Below are positions 25,379 to 38,090 of a stretch of 64,000 nt of DNA, in pieces. Origin of the DNA: Citrus sinensis (taxonomy: Eukaryota > Streptophyta > Magnoliopsida > Sapindales > Rutaceae); NCBI RefSeq assembly GCF_022201045.2, contig NC_068557.1:27939501-28003500 (forward strand), in the 5' to 3' direction. The notes beneath the pieces were generated by a model. It saw only the letters and a list, made by a program, of their open reading frames with translations. It was not told where the DNA came from and searched no databases. Numbering within the stretch: the first letter of the stretch is position 1; every line of letters starts with the position of its first letter. The position numbers were made by a program, and so were the translations under genes.

Positions 25379-27794
25379 GCTTCTGTCTTGGATTCTTCTG
25401 ACTCAAGGTACATGAAGGAAGTGGGAAACACCCTCAATTGTCTACTAAAGAACTTGTTGGTTGGTTGGTGGTTAAAAAGAATCAACCTTAACCTCTCAAG
25501 TTTATTAATTATATCAGGGTTTAGAAAGAATCTAAGCTAATTAATTATTATATTAGAGTTTGGATTTATGCTGATTCTGTTAATTGATGTGAGTACTAAA
25601 AATATAAGAAAGAGGTTGAAAAATCACCATTTGATTGGGTGACCCTCACCTATGATGATGAACTTTAATGTTTTAATATGCATATGATAATATATCTTAT
25701 CGAATAAGAAAGAATAAATACAGATGGGAAATTAATTACTATTAATCATCTTATAGTTATGTATATATGGGACAAAGAAGAAGAAGGCAACTCTAATTAC
25801 ATTATCATGCCCGTGGAGTAAATTATTATACACAAGCCACTTGGCATATTCAGACGGAGAAAAGCATTTGTGAGGTATTCTTGAAGTTGATTTCATGATG
25901 ACAGAAGTGCACATGAAATTGATTCAATAAGTTAGATGTTGGTGTGAGCTTAAGTTTGATCTTGACTTTCCTAATAAATATGCATGATGAATGAGCTACA
26001 TAAACAATTTTCTTTTCTTTTTTTATAGAATACAATATATGAAGAATTCCCAAAAAAAAAAACAAAAAAAAAAGTCTGGGTGGATGGTCGTGGTCTTATT
26101 TTATTGACTGATTATTGGTTACGCTACCCTAGCTATTAGATGAGTCCATCAAATATGCCGCAATTAAAGTTTAGTTATTTAATTGAATAAAACATTTATG
26201 GTTTTAAAAAGAAATTGGATTATCTATCTATTTTTTTTTCTTTCATTTTCTTCATAATCTAGCGGAAAAAATGGCATAATTATAAATAAAGTGAATAATT
26301 AAATAAAAACTTAATCTTAACCACTCATTAAAATAAAAAGGGATAAAGAGATAAAAAAAAAGAAAAAGAAAATATCCTTTTGTAAAAAGGATTATTATTA
26401 TTATTATTTTTTTATATGAATGAGTGCGAAAACATAGTTTGAAATATCATTAACTCCAACAACCCAGTAATTAGTAATAAAATTACCGCATAATTATATT
26501 GTAAATAAAAATAGGGTCAGCAAATCCGAATGTTGGGTCAAACTCAAGCCCAAGATCAAAGTCAAAAGCCGGAGAACAATCGGATTCGGATTGAAACCTG
26601 CACGGGTCGACCCAACCGCCAAATCAACTTTACGAGTTACAACGAGGGAACCAGCAAAGCAAAAGCCAAAAAATATTGTCCACTTTCTCAGACCTCACCC
26701 TCTCTCTCTCTCTCTTCACGCGGAACATGCATGGCGTTGGGTCATGTAATGCATAGACTCATCATGATGAACCCATGAAACATAACGTAACATCGATGCA
26801 TGCATGCATGTTAAAAGTTGCTAGAAAGAGAAAGTGATTGTAGCTATCTAGACAGAGAAGCTGAAGCAAAGCACAGTAGTAGCATTACTTACTGCTTTGC
26901 AGCAGCTGCACTTCTCCTTTTTTTTTAACTTTTCTTTTTTCCTTTTCTTTTGTTTTTTTAATTTTTAAACGAAAGAAAGAGAGTAAAAAAAACGTCTCTG
27001 CTTTCGCAGAGTAAATTCAGCCCTCATTTATTCTTTTTCTTTGGCTTTGCTTTGTTTGTTTTTTTTTTGTTTTTTAATTTTTTAAAACGAAACCAAGTTT
27101 TGGTATTTTGTTATGGAATAATAACATACCCATCTCTGATATATCTCAAAAAATAAAATAAAATAACATACGATCCCTAAAAAATACTCTTACGATTTGT
27201 CTAGTAAGAACATCGTTTACCCCTTTGTGTTAAACGGGTCCCTAGTCTTGTGCAGTGCATGATGGGACCTATTTGGTTATAACTTGACAAACGTTTCTTT
27301 ATTTTGATAAGATATCAAATATTGGGGGCCTGTGTATTATTATCCTCTTTTCATTTTTAATGATAAAAGTGAAATTTTGACATAAAAGAAATGTGTAATT
27401 ACTCAGCTGGCTGGCGTTTGATTTTGAATAGCCATTGGGCCTGTTTGTATTTTTCCGTCACGTAGACACACGCAAATCACAATATGAATATGTCTGTCTT
27501 GCTCTCTCTGGCACTGCTGTAAATTTTTCTGTGGGTTGGTTTGCCTTCTTTTGCGCTCTTTATTTCTATTTCTATTTCTATCTTCTCAACACTTAAAAAT
27601 CTTAAGAAGCAAAGAATCTCGAGATTTGTGTTCTAAGATAAAAGACTATAAGACCCCTTTGGTTAAGCCATCTTCTCTTCAGCTTCTGCTTTGGGCCCTT
27701 TTCTCATACTCACTTCTTTCTAACACACAAGAAAAGAAACTTTCGGGGAAAAAAAAGATTAAAAATACAAACCAACAAACAAAATTTTCATCTG

Positions 27795-27887
27795 ATGAAG
27801 GAGACAGTAGGCTCTCTTGGAGGAGAGAGCCTGCCTTTGAACGCTGAAGAAGATCAAGAACCAAATACAAAGCAACAGTCTTTTTAA
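27795..27887 (+). promoter_or_regulatory. 30-codon upstream ORF in the HD-Zip III leader
   Basis: ATG at 27795 opens MKETVGSLGGESLPLNAEED... and closes at TAA 27885-27887, 127 bases before the main start at 28015. Upstream ORFs of this kind often lower translation of the main frame. Whether the leader extends this far is inferred from the CT-rich, intronless sequence between 27530 and 28015. An additional 12-codon uORF (MNMSVLLS...) begins at about 27484 if transcription starts that far upstream. Confidence 0.6.
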
Positions 27888-28014
27888 AACTTTCTGTGTC
27901 AAAAATCCGCCAGGGTTGTCTTTGTTTTGGTTCATTTTTTAGTGAAAACTTCGTTTTTTTTTGTTTTAAAGCTTGTTAAGTCAGTGACAAGAATATTGCT
28001 TTGTGTTGTGTGTT

Positions 28015-31000
28015 ATGGCACTTACTATGCACAACAAGGAATTTGCTAATAAGCAAATTATGGATTCAACTAAATATGTGAGGTATACACCAGAGCAAGT
28101 TGAGGCTTTGGAGAGGGTGTACTCTGAATGCCCTAAGCCTAGCTCTTTGAGAAGGCAACAGCTCATTAGGGAGTGCCCTATTCTTTCTAATATTGAGCCC
28201 AAACAGATCAAAGTTTGGTTTCAAAACCGCAGGTGAATGCAACTTCTCTCTTTTTTGTTTCAAGTTTCGTTTTGTTCATTTTTCCATCACATATGGGTTC
28301 ATTTGTTACTTGATGTGGTTTTTCAGCCAATGTGTTTGTGGGAAAATTTATCTCTGGTTCTTACAGTGACTTTGGTTTTATTTTTCATCAACTTCCTTTG
28401 TCCTTTTAACCTGGGTTCTGTCCTTTGTGTTTTTCTTGAAGAATCTAGTTTCTGATGAGTGTGTTCATTTCTTTTTTTCTTTTTGGTGAAAGTCTTCACT
28501 ATTTTTCTTTGTGAGAATGATCTCCTCTTGGATATATTTAATAGGTTTATTATGCCCTATGGTATCATTTAGAAGAGTGAAAGTTACTGTCTTTTCAGTT
28601 TTTTTATTCTTTTTTTTTTATTTGTTCTTTCTTGTTTTGAAGCTGTAAATCTTCCATGAGAAATGACGTGTGATCTGATGTTGGCTTTTGAGAGTGATGC
28701 TTTTATGTTCTTCTGTCCCGTTTCATGCCTTCTCATTTCTTTCACATTTAAAAGTCTGGAAGAAGAATTTAGCTCAGAAATTCGATTTCTTTTCAGCACT
28801 CGCACAGTCTTTATGTGCTTTTTACCACTTTGAGTATTCTTGAAATTAAATGAAGATAATGATAGCTAGTTAATAGTTTTTTTTTTTAATTTCTCGCTTT
28901 TGCTTAGATTCAAGGAAAAAAAATGAAAATTTTTCAGTTGTATATTAGCATAACTTAGCAAATTTTACCCCGGTTACTTGACATATCGGGGTCGTTGATT
29001 TTTATATAAAACTGTCATCATATGTTATAGCTGTTCAAGTTTTGTATGTCTGGCCAAAAGTTCGCATTTTTTTTTAATGATGTTTCTCTGAAGATATTTG
29101 TGCCTGCTTGAGCAGTCCTCTGAATAACTCTTTTCTTTGACAATAGATGTCGCGAAAAGCAGAGAAAGGAAGCTTCCCGACTTCAGACGGTGAATCGAAA
29201 GCTGAGTGCCATGAACAAGCTGTTAATGGAAGAGAATGACCGTCTGCAGAAGCAGGTCTCGCATTTAGTCTATGAAAACGGGTACATGCGACAGCAACTG
29301 CATAGTGTAAGTAAACCCTTAGCCACCAGCTACTCCTGTGCTGCATTTTTTAACACATGTATTTTAGTTATATCATACTAGTAGTCATTTTTTCATCTAG
29401 AAATGGTTTTGGAACCCTCTTCATTTCTATTTTTCTAACAAGACTACCCTTTGCATAGTTTTTATCCTACTTCTGGCTTCTTTTCAGTGGCACTTAAACT
29501 TTGCTACCCCTAGTATTTTTCCACTAATTTTTTGCAACCCCAACTCTTTGGCCCTCTGAAATTTAGCATAGATAATGAAGTTTCATCAAAGCTTCATTTT
29601 TTTTTTTTAATACATGTCATAGGCTGTTATCAAGAGTCTAGGAAAATTTGCAACTTGAATGTGTATTTTTAGAGAATGATCTCAAATTGTTATTTAAAAA
29701 CAGGCACCTGCAACGACCACAGACAATAGCTGTGAGTCTGTGGTCATGAGTGGTCAGCACCAACAACAGCAAAACCCAACACCTCAGCATCCTCAAAGGG
29801 ATGCTAGCAACCCAGCTGGGTGAGTTCTCAACACCTCCTTAATACACATTCAAAGATATCTGATTTTCTAGTATGAATTATCTAACTTGTGCAACTTATT
29901 ACTTGTGTCAGTCTTCTCGCAGTAGCTGAGGAGACCCTGGCAGAGTTCCTCTCCAAGGCTACTGGAACTGCTGTCGACTGGGTCCAGATGATTGGGATGA
30001 AGGTAGACTCTCTTAAACTTCCATAAGTTGAATGTTTGTTTGCATGCATAGAATTTTTTATATGTACCAATTTTTGTGCTTGTGTATGCCTTGCAATTGT
30101 TTGTACTTCTCTACAAGCTAACTTTGCTGTTGATGTGTGGGTAGCCTGGTCCGGATTCTATTGGTATTGTTGCTGTTTCCCGCAACTGTAGTGGAGTAGC
30201 AGCACGTGCTTGCGGTCTTGTGAGTCTAGATCCCACAAAGGTTTGTCTTCTTAACTTCCCTATTTTTCCCACCTCATTTAAATTATAAAGTGCTAGTCAC
30301 TATGCACAGATTTTGATGGATTTATTTATAGATCGCTGAAATTCTCAAAGATTGTCCATCTTGGTTTCGTGACTGTCGCTGCCTTGATGTCTTGAGCGTG
30401 ATTCCTACTGGAAATGGAGGGACAATTGAACTTATTTACATGCAGGTATATTGTAATTACAAGTGAAACCAAAATTGCATTGCATATTATTGCATCTTTT
30501 TATATTTCTTTTCTTTCGTCTTTATTCATTAACACTTACAGCATCTTTTTTATTCTTTTTCATTGTAACAGACCTACGCACCAACAACACTGGCAGCTGC
30601 ACGAGACTTCTGGTTGCTAAGATATAGTACAAGTTTGGAGGATGGCAGTCTTGTGGTAAAAGCATTTGGTCATGGAGATCATTCATTCTGATTGAGTGTT
30701 GATTTTAGTATTTCATGCCAATGCATGTTAAAGTACTTCTTAAAATTGTTTCACCATATGTGGTTATAGTGCTAAGACCGGCAACATTTTATTCGCAGGT
30801 ATGTGAGAGGTCTTTGACATCGTCCACTGGTGGCCCAACAGGGCCTCCCCCTTCAAGTTTTGTAAGAGCTGAAATGCTTGCAAGTGGCTTTCTCATCCGA
30901 CCTTGTGAGGGTGGTGGCTCCATTATCCATATTGTTGATCATGTTGATTTAGATGTGAGGATAAGATATAGTCAAATCATTGTCGTACTCTTGTTATTTA

Positions 31001-33916
31001 AATTTTACATGTTATTTGAATTCAGCATAATTTTGCTTACCTGGTTCTATTTTAGGCTTGGAGCGTTCCTGAAGTTCTAAGGCCACTTTATGAATCATCT
31101 AAAATTCTTGCACAGAAGATGACCATGGCTGTGAGTGCTAGTGCAATAGTGACTATCTTTCTTCAATTTGATCATTTACTTAATCCACAATTTATTTCTG
31201 AAATATCATGGTGCAGGCCATGCGGCACATTCGACAAATTGCACAAGAGACTAGTGGAGAAATTCAGTATGGTGGGGGCCGCCAGCCAGCCGTGTTAAGA
31301 ACATTTAGCCAGAGACTTTCCAGGTAAGATCTCTCAATATGGTATTGCTTGCAAAACCTGTGTAGCCCTGCAAGTTGAAGTTATCAGCCTGGTCTGTCTG
31401 GTTTCGGTAATTTCAAATCAACATGGAGCTATTAGCAGGTTTAAATATTTTGTTTTACCAGCTTCTCTTGCTGGGTATGTTGTATGTTTAGCATATATAA
31501 GCATGAAATGGTTTCTTGGCTGTTTGTCTTAAATCATTCTGATATCTTTCTTGACATTTAGTTTGTTATAATGGATCTCAGGGGTTTCAACGATGCTATT
31601 AATGGGTTTTTGGATGATGGATGGTCACTTCTGAGTAGTGATGGTGGGGAGGATGTGACCGTTGCCATTAACTCATCTCCAAATAAGTTTCTGGGGTCTC
31701 AATATAATTGGTCAATGCTTCCAGCTTTTGGAGGTGTGCTGTGTGCCAAGGCATCAATGCTGCTGCAGGTATTTACTTTCATTTTGACCTGGATGATTGT
31801 TGTGTCTTTTTCATAATCACTTTTGCTATATCCTCCCCGCTTCCGGTGCCTCATGAATAACCAGCTATGAATCTCTTTATTTCTGTTTGATTCGTCTGAA
31901 TCTGATTCTGGTTTAAAAGCTTCATTAATTCTTTTTTGGGTTCTGCAGAATGTTCCCCCTGCTTTGCTTGTTCGCTTTCTGAGAGAGCATCGATCAGAAT
32001 GGGCAGACTATGGTGTTGATGCATACTCTGCTGCGTGTCTTAAGGCTAGTCCATATGCAGTCCCTTGTGCAAGACCTGGTGGGTTTCCCAGTAGCCATGT
32101 CATTTTACCCCTGGCCCATACTGTGGAGCATGAGGAGGTAGAACTACTAATCTGTCATGCACTATGCTTCTTATTTCATTCTCTTCATGTTAATCAGAAG
32201 TAATTTGCTAAAGTATATCTTTTGCATGTCTCTAATAGTTCTTGGAGGTTGTTCGTTTAGAGGGTCATGCATTTTCACCTGAAGATGTAGCTTTGGCAAG
32301 GGATATGTATCTGTTACAGGTAAGTGCACTTACGGGTCATATATGGAAATGGGTTTTTGTAATTATTCTTAATGATGTCATTTATCTAGAAATTTTATTT
32401 CTGCAGCTATGCAGCGGGATTGATGAGAATACAGTTGGTGCTTGTGCTCAGCTTGTCTTTGCACCTATTGATGAATCCTTTGCTGATGATGCTCCTTTGC
32501 TGGCATCTGGTTTTCGTGTGATTCCATTAGATTCTAAAGCAGCTATGGTAAAGTTTCAACTTACAGCAATAAACTATTGTAGAAATATTTACCATGAAAT
32601 GCAGAAAAAGGAAAAGGGTGTGTTAGTAAAGCACATCCGATTTCATATAAAGAAGAAAAGCCAAGAGTTCATGTAGTAGCTGGGATCTTTAATGCACACT
32701 TTTTTTTGTGGTTATTATGAACAATAATATTGCGATGCCCTTTCGTCTGTGAGCTGTTTTCTCATAACCTTTATGTTGTTTCCAGCAGCAGGATGGACCT
32801 GCTGCATCTCGAACCTTGGATTTAGCTTCTGCACTTGAGGTTGGGTCTGGTGGTGCTCGTCCAGCTGGTGGAACTGAATTGAGCAATTATAACTCTCGGT
32901 CAGTTCTGACAATTGCTTTCCAATTCACTTTTGAAAATCACATGCGAGACAATGTGGCAGCTATGGCCCGCCAGTATGTGCGAAGTGTAGTGGGGTCTGT
33001 ACAGAGGGTAGCAATGGCTATATCCCCCTCCCGGCTCGGCCCTCATGCAGGGCCAAAAGCACTTCCTGGTTCACCTGAGGCTCTTACTTTGGCACGATGG
33101 ATTAGTCGAAGTTACAGGTTTGACTCTAAACCTCCTTTGTTCTGCAAACTTCATATTTCAAACAGTCACTTTCGCCTTTTCTTTTGTTCATTGTGTTGAT
33201 GAGTGTTGTTTGTTTCAGGATACACACTGGGGGAGAGCTTCTTCGGGCTGACTCCTTAACTGGTGATGCTTTGTTGAAGCAACTTTGGCACCATTCAGAT
33301 GCGATCATGTGCTGTTCCTTAAAAACAAATGTAATCCATTTGACTAATCACTTCATGATAATTTTTCGAGATAAAAATATGGGATATTCAATATTGTGCT
33401 AGAGACTGTTTAAGCAAAGCTAAACAAGATTTGAAAAATATGTTGCAGGCATCTCCTGTTTTCACCTTTGCAAATCAGGCAGGATTGGACATGCTGGAAA
33501 CTACCCTTGTGGCCCTTCAGGACATCATGCTTGACAAGATTCTTGACGAGGCTGGAAGGAAGATTCTCTGCACTGAGTTTGCTAAGATCATGCAACAGGT
33601 AAAGTTTTCAATATCTGGAGCCAACACTCAGTTCTAAGCAGATCCAAACTGAACCACCTGACACCTGAGTTAATAGCGTGATGAAATTTGAGGGTAGATC
33701 TAAAATTAACCATTAACGAATATCAGATATTGTGTAAAAGATATTTAATGTGCTATTTTTCAACTGCAGGGATTCGCTTACTTGCCAGGAGGGATGTGTG
33801 TATCCAGCATGGGCAGGGCTGTGTCCTATGAACAGGCAGTTGCGTGGAAGGTTCTGGATGACGACGACTCCAATCACTGCCTAGCCTTCATGTTCATGAA
33901 CTGGTCTTTTGTGTGA
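28015..33916 (+). CDS. PHB-like: Class III HD-Zip transcription factor, PHABULOSA/PHAVOLUTA (ATHB14/9) type
   Basis: Nuclear regulator of adaxial organ identity, meristem and vascular patterning. Eighteen coding exons: 28015-28232, 29147-29306, 29704-29819, 29912-30002, 30145-30240, 30332-30445, 30572-30655, 30799-30954, 31056-31130, 31217-31323, 31582-31768, 31949-32137, 32239-32319, 32407-32547, 32786-33117, 33219-33330, 33449-33598 and 33770-33916. Phase closes throughout, giving 851 aa, usual for the family. Homeodomain about 21-83 (KQIKVWFQNRR), leucine zipper about 88-124, START domain about 155-370 (GTAVDWVQMIGMKPGPDS), C-terminal MEKHLA domain ending CLAFMFMNWSFV. QLHSAPATTTDNSCESVVMS and the C-terminus favour PHB/PHV over REV or ATHB8/15. 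Exon 15 has a CAGCAGCAG acceptor. Residue 235 is Cys in KDCPSWFRD, where relatives I recall have Arg. Confidence 0.95.
29992..30154 (+). promoter_or_regulatory. miR165/166 target site, split by an intron
   Basis: Spliced exons 4 and 5 join TTGGGATGAAG (29992-30002) to CCTGGTCCGG (30145-30154), the conserved HD-Zip III site encoding IGMKPGP in the START domain. It is complementary to miR165/166 (ending ...CCAGGCUUCAUUCC) with a few mismatches at the 5' side of the site. The 142-base intron means only spliced RNA carries the whole site. Confidence 0.9.
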
Positions 33917-35657
33917 TCATAAAATACCATCTGAAAGACTTAAAAACTTAGATATCTATTAACTTATGTAATTGCTTCCAGAAGCACTCTTATTATATAA
34001 TTATATTATGACAGCTGAATGTAGTCGCTGACTGTATTCTATGAATGCTCTTATCTGTCTACATGAGTATGCATGATGGTTGTGTTTTTGCTATCTTTGT
34101 CTCAATCTGTTATATGTTTTATGTTCCTCACGACTCACGAGTATGATGAAATTTGTACCAACTTGGATGACATTGGAAATGTGGGGCAGTTGCCATAGGG
34201 ACCGTATAGGCAATATGTCCTGTTGGGTTGTTGGCTTTGATTGTTTACTTTTGCTTGACACTTTAGCTTGATTCATTATAGCTACCTGCTTTGTCGTAAG
34301 TGTCATACTTTTATGATACAGTAATGGCGTTTCGTTCTGGGTATGTAATCATTCTGTTTGTCATTTATATATCTATATGCATATGGATTCCCCTAGGGAT
34401 TGCCTATGTATATATGTATATGGTCAATTCATGCGGCTTGTTTTTGAATTTTCTAAACCTAGAAAGGAAGGTAAGCAAATAATGCATGGAATTTTGATAA
34501 ACCAACTGGATTTTCACAAATTCTAATTGAAAAATTATTTGGCAAATTGACTTTAATTCATTTCATTGATGTGAAGTTTTTGCTTGAAAATTATTCAGTC
34601 ACGGCTCTAGGGACCAGTTGATTTCAGAAAAGTGCTTTGGAAGAAAGTAGAAACATTGATGTAATGAACAAATGAGCAGCCACTCCACTAATCAGGACCG
34701 GTAATGTAGTATTGGATGGATTTTTTTATTTTTGTTTTGGGGGTAAAAAATAAATGTCTCTTCACCATAAATGGAGGAAGCAGAAGGATTTCTTTCTTTC
34801 CCCGGTAATGGTGGCAAATGGAAAAAAGGACACGTCAGCTGACGGAGTGCTGTAACCGTAGAAATTTTAACATCCCTAAAGGAAAAAGATGTAATAACAT
34901 CACTCCTCAGGCGGAATCAAAGTAAATCCACGGCAGCAGATCGTACCAAGTGGCACAGTGAACCACCACGGGCAAAACGATTTTTGTTTTTTCAGTTGAT
35001 CACGTTTTGTTTAATATAAGTGTCCCACCTTCAAAAATAACTTCTTTTTTTCTTTTTTCTTTTTTATAAGTCATTGTTAAAAATGACTTTTGACCACATT
35101 ATTGTAAAAAATAAATGGAGAACGACGCTCTTGTTTGTCATAAAAAAAAAAAAAAGAAGAAAGAAATTACCATTTACTACGTCATCTCCTCAAAGACGTA
35201 GACAGAGACACAAAACTAATAGCCACAGTCACACAGCGTGGCTGAGATAGAAGAGATATGGTGTGATTCGATGCATGGTATAAGAGTAAAGCCCCCAATC
35301 AATCATGTATTAAAATGGTTAAAAATTTAATGTGGTTAATTGGAGGTGCCTCTATGGATGTGACCCGCGAGCCGGACCACAGAGAGAAATCGTTAATTCT
35401 GTTGGGGTAAATCTGGGTGAGGGCCCACATGAATCTCGCAGAACAGAGCACGCCCCACAGCAACAACTTACAATTTTCGTCAAGATTGCTGATGCAATAT
35501 TTTTATTTTGATTCTATTTCTTATTTTTAAAAAAAAATTGTCACCGGTGCTACATTTTTTTAAAAGCTGTGCTCTGCCATGTCTTCATTGTTTTCTTCTT
35601 TAAAAAAAGAAAGAGAAAAATAACTGCTCTGGTAAAATAAAATATACTGAGCTGATC

Positions 35658-35680
35658 GCTGCTGCTGCTGCTGCTGCTGC
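35658..35680. repeat. CTG/CAG trinucleotide repeat (about 7.5 units)
   Basis: Uninterrupted CTG units follow GCTGATCG and run into CAGTTGCTG. On the minus strand a short open frame makes it a Ser run, but that frame has no other sign of coding. Confidence 0.85.
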
Positions 35681-36795
35681 AGTTGCTGTTATTTCTGTCG
35701 TTTTGCTCATAAGCTCTGTACAAGACAATTTCGTATGCCGCTACCACCACTTAACAATTAAAGAATCATCGTGTTTGGTCTCTTTTTACTGACACTGTCC
35801 TTTTCGCCCTTTCAAAGTCTTTTCCTTTCATAATTACTCGTGTCCACAAAATTTTCCATTGGCTTCTTGTTCAAACTCTTTTTCATATTTTTTCTTAAGA
35901 AGAAATTTACACCTACCTTTTTCTTTAAAAAAAATAAATTAAATTAAATTTCACCTAACAATAAGCTCATATTTGTGTAGTTAATTCAATTTTATAAGAA
36001 TGAATTAAACAAAAACATGCAATTGAAGATGTCTGAGCCGCCTGTGATTATTTGATCTACTAGCAAGTAATGACCAATTTCATGCGTCAGGAGCAGGGTA
36101 AAAACATTTATTGCAGGCCTTAAATCTTTGGAAAAATATCATCTACTTATTAGACCTTTTTTGAGTTTTTTTAAATCTTCTGTTATGTATTTTTGAATGG
36201 TAGTGCATAGGTAAGATTCAATTTTTTTTATTTATTTATTTATTAACTACTAATTAATAATTAAGTTATTTACTCAAGACATGATGAGAATCCTGATCCT
36301 AAATCCTTAATAATAGTTTTAATTCTTAATCTTTTGGCATTTGATTTTTTCATTATTTGATTTTCGGAAAAAGATTCAACATTTTTTGAAAAAACATATA
36401 AAAACAGATTTTTCTTAACAGGAAGGAAAAAAAATCTAATTAAACGATAATAAGTAAATATTAAATTAAAAAGAAAAAGAAAATTCGGAATATATAAAAT
36501 TAAAAAGTAATACATCCAGCACTTTTTGACCAATCGGACAACGATAGAGTTACAGTCCCCCTGACGCAGGCCCCACCGTCCGTCCTCCCACATTTAATAT
36601 GTCGCACAGCGAAGACCATCGTATGCTATCCGTATGGCACCATCATCCATGGGACCATTTAAATGATGATGATGACATTTTAGTATACTGTATGCACACC
36701 ATACCATGGTCATGATCAGTACGTGTATTAAATCTGTCGTGGGACCCACAAATGATGTATTTGGCTGGGGTAAAGTCCAGGTCACCCTAGCCCTT

Positions 36796-36837
36796 GGGTG
36801 GGGATAGGGTTAGGGCTAGGGGTTTTAAAGGTGGGGG
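36796..36837 (+). other. G-tract cluster, G-quadruplex candidate with TAGGGTTAGGG
   Basis: GGGTGGGGATAGGGTTAGGG is followed by CTAGGGG and, after a short spacer, GGTGGGGG: at least five G3+ tracts with 1-3 base loops in the first four. It includes one TTAGGG step but is not a plant telomere array (TTTAGGG). Confidence 0.7.
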
Positions 36838-38090
36838 AGTGTGTTAATAATAAAGGCAGAATCCCCCCCCTCTGCATTTTCGAGCCGTGAGCTTTTTGCC
36901 CCAGGCGTCTCTACATGCAAGCATTAAAATTAAAAAAAGAGTAAAAAGAAAAAAATAAACAAAAGATTCTCAAATGCTCGTATGAATAGACAATTCATAT
37001 TTATTTACCAAAATTAATAATTGCGTAATTAATTAAAGAAACCGTTGTGCTCCCGACGTCCCCCGGTGGAGGAGAAAAAGGGAAATGAAAAGAAACTGTT
37101 TGGTTTGCTTAGCTTTACCGTCACCACTTTTGTCGATGGCGGTGATTATAAATTATTTAAATATTATCATTTTTTTTTTATTGGGTTTTTGAAAGCCTAT
37201 TTCTTAGTCGTTTCAAAAAGCCTTTTTGAGCAAGATTCGGATGAGCGTGCTATTAACATCCTTTTCATGGCTTTACTGTTGCATGCATAAACGAAAGCTT
37301 TTCGACACATTACATTAAAGCGCCTTTTCAAAACCCGAGGGAGAAGTAATTAATAAGGAAAAAAATGAAAAAAAAAGGTTTTGGTTTGTTTTTAATTATT
37401 CATATTTTTTGCTTTTGTTTTTTTGTTTTGTTTTGTGTGTAAGTGTAATGTGGCATAGCCAGCAGAAGAAAGGGATCTTTTAGCTTTTTAGGGTTTTGTT
37501 GCAGGCCTTGAAAGATTTAGTATAGCAGCTGGGCTATCATGGTCTGTGGCATTAGGGTTTTTTCGAAAACGGAGAGAGTTTGACTGAGGGGCTTGGAGTT
37601 TTGTTTTTCTTGTTTTGTGAATGGGAAATTAATGAAAATGGGTGAAGAAATAAGTGTGTGAGAGTTTCAGTTTGGTTGCAGAAAGAAATGATGATGGCAG
37701 CGGTGGTGGTGGCTTTGATTTTTCCAGGGTTTCGCTTTAGCGTAATTTGTTGTGTTGTCAAGATTTATTGCAATAAAGAGAAATGGGAGAGGAGTGGAGG
37801 GGGCCTGACTTGGGAGTTTGAGTAGGATTAATTTTGAGCAATTTTGGGGCAGTGGATCTTCTAGAGTTCATGATTGTTGCCTTTGTTCTTGGGATTTTGT
37901 GTTGGACCAAAAGAAGCTAGTTTGAATTTTTTTGGATTCGGATGCTTCATAGGATTTTCTTGTTCCGCAAAAGATACGCTGAGTAAAGGCTCTGCTTCAC
38001 TGGCTCTGCAAAACCCCAAAAAATTAACTATAAATTAAACCCAACACATTGTATTCATATACCTTTCTTAGAACTACCAGCATATCAAGT

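Larger units (their letters stand above)
21700..27480. other. Intergenic region between NF-YA and the HD-Zip III gene
   Basis: About 5.8 kb, AT-rich. The left 400 bases beyond 21317 are NF-YA 3' untranslated/termination sequence. It contains a LINE fragment at 23264-23571, a (CA)n tract at 25180-25197 and a CT-rich tract at 25336-25378. The right part is probably HD-Zip III promoter, with CT repeats at 26697-26714 and overlapping GCATGCATGCATG (RY-like) at 26796-26809. No protein gene was supported. Confidence 0.55.
33917..38090. other. HD-Zip III 3' region and intergenic DNA before tRNA-Trp
   Basis: About 4.2 kb. The first few hundred bases are 3' untranslated/termination sequence. A CTG repeat is at 35658-35680 and a G-tract cluster at 36796-36837. 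The stretch 37400-38050 is less AT-rich, with TTTCCAGGG- and GTTGCAG-like acceptors, and reads like leader or non-coding transcript sequence; no coding frame was found. No known microRNA sequence was recognised. Confidence 0.5.

Noticed and set aside
26530-26778. 82-codon open frame upstream of the HD-Zip III gene
   Set aside because: Low-complexity translation without a domain; lies in promoter-like sequence with CT repeats.
35550-35750. Coding poly-Ser frame from the CTG repeat
   Set aside because: Frame quality comes only from the trinucleotide repeat; no start context or domain.
36796-36837. Interstitial telomere array
   Set aside because: Only one TTAGGG step and no TTTAGGG plant repeats; scored as a G-tract cluster instead.
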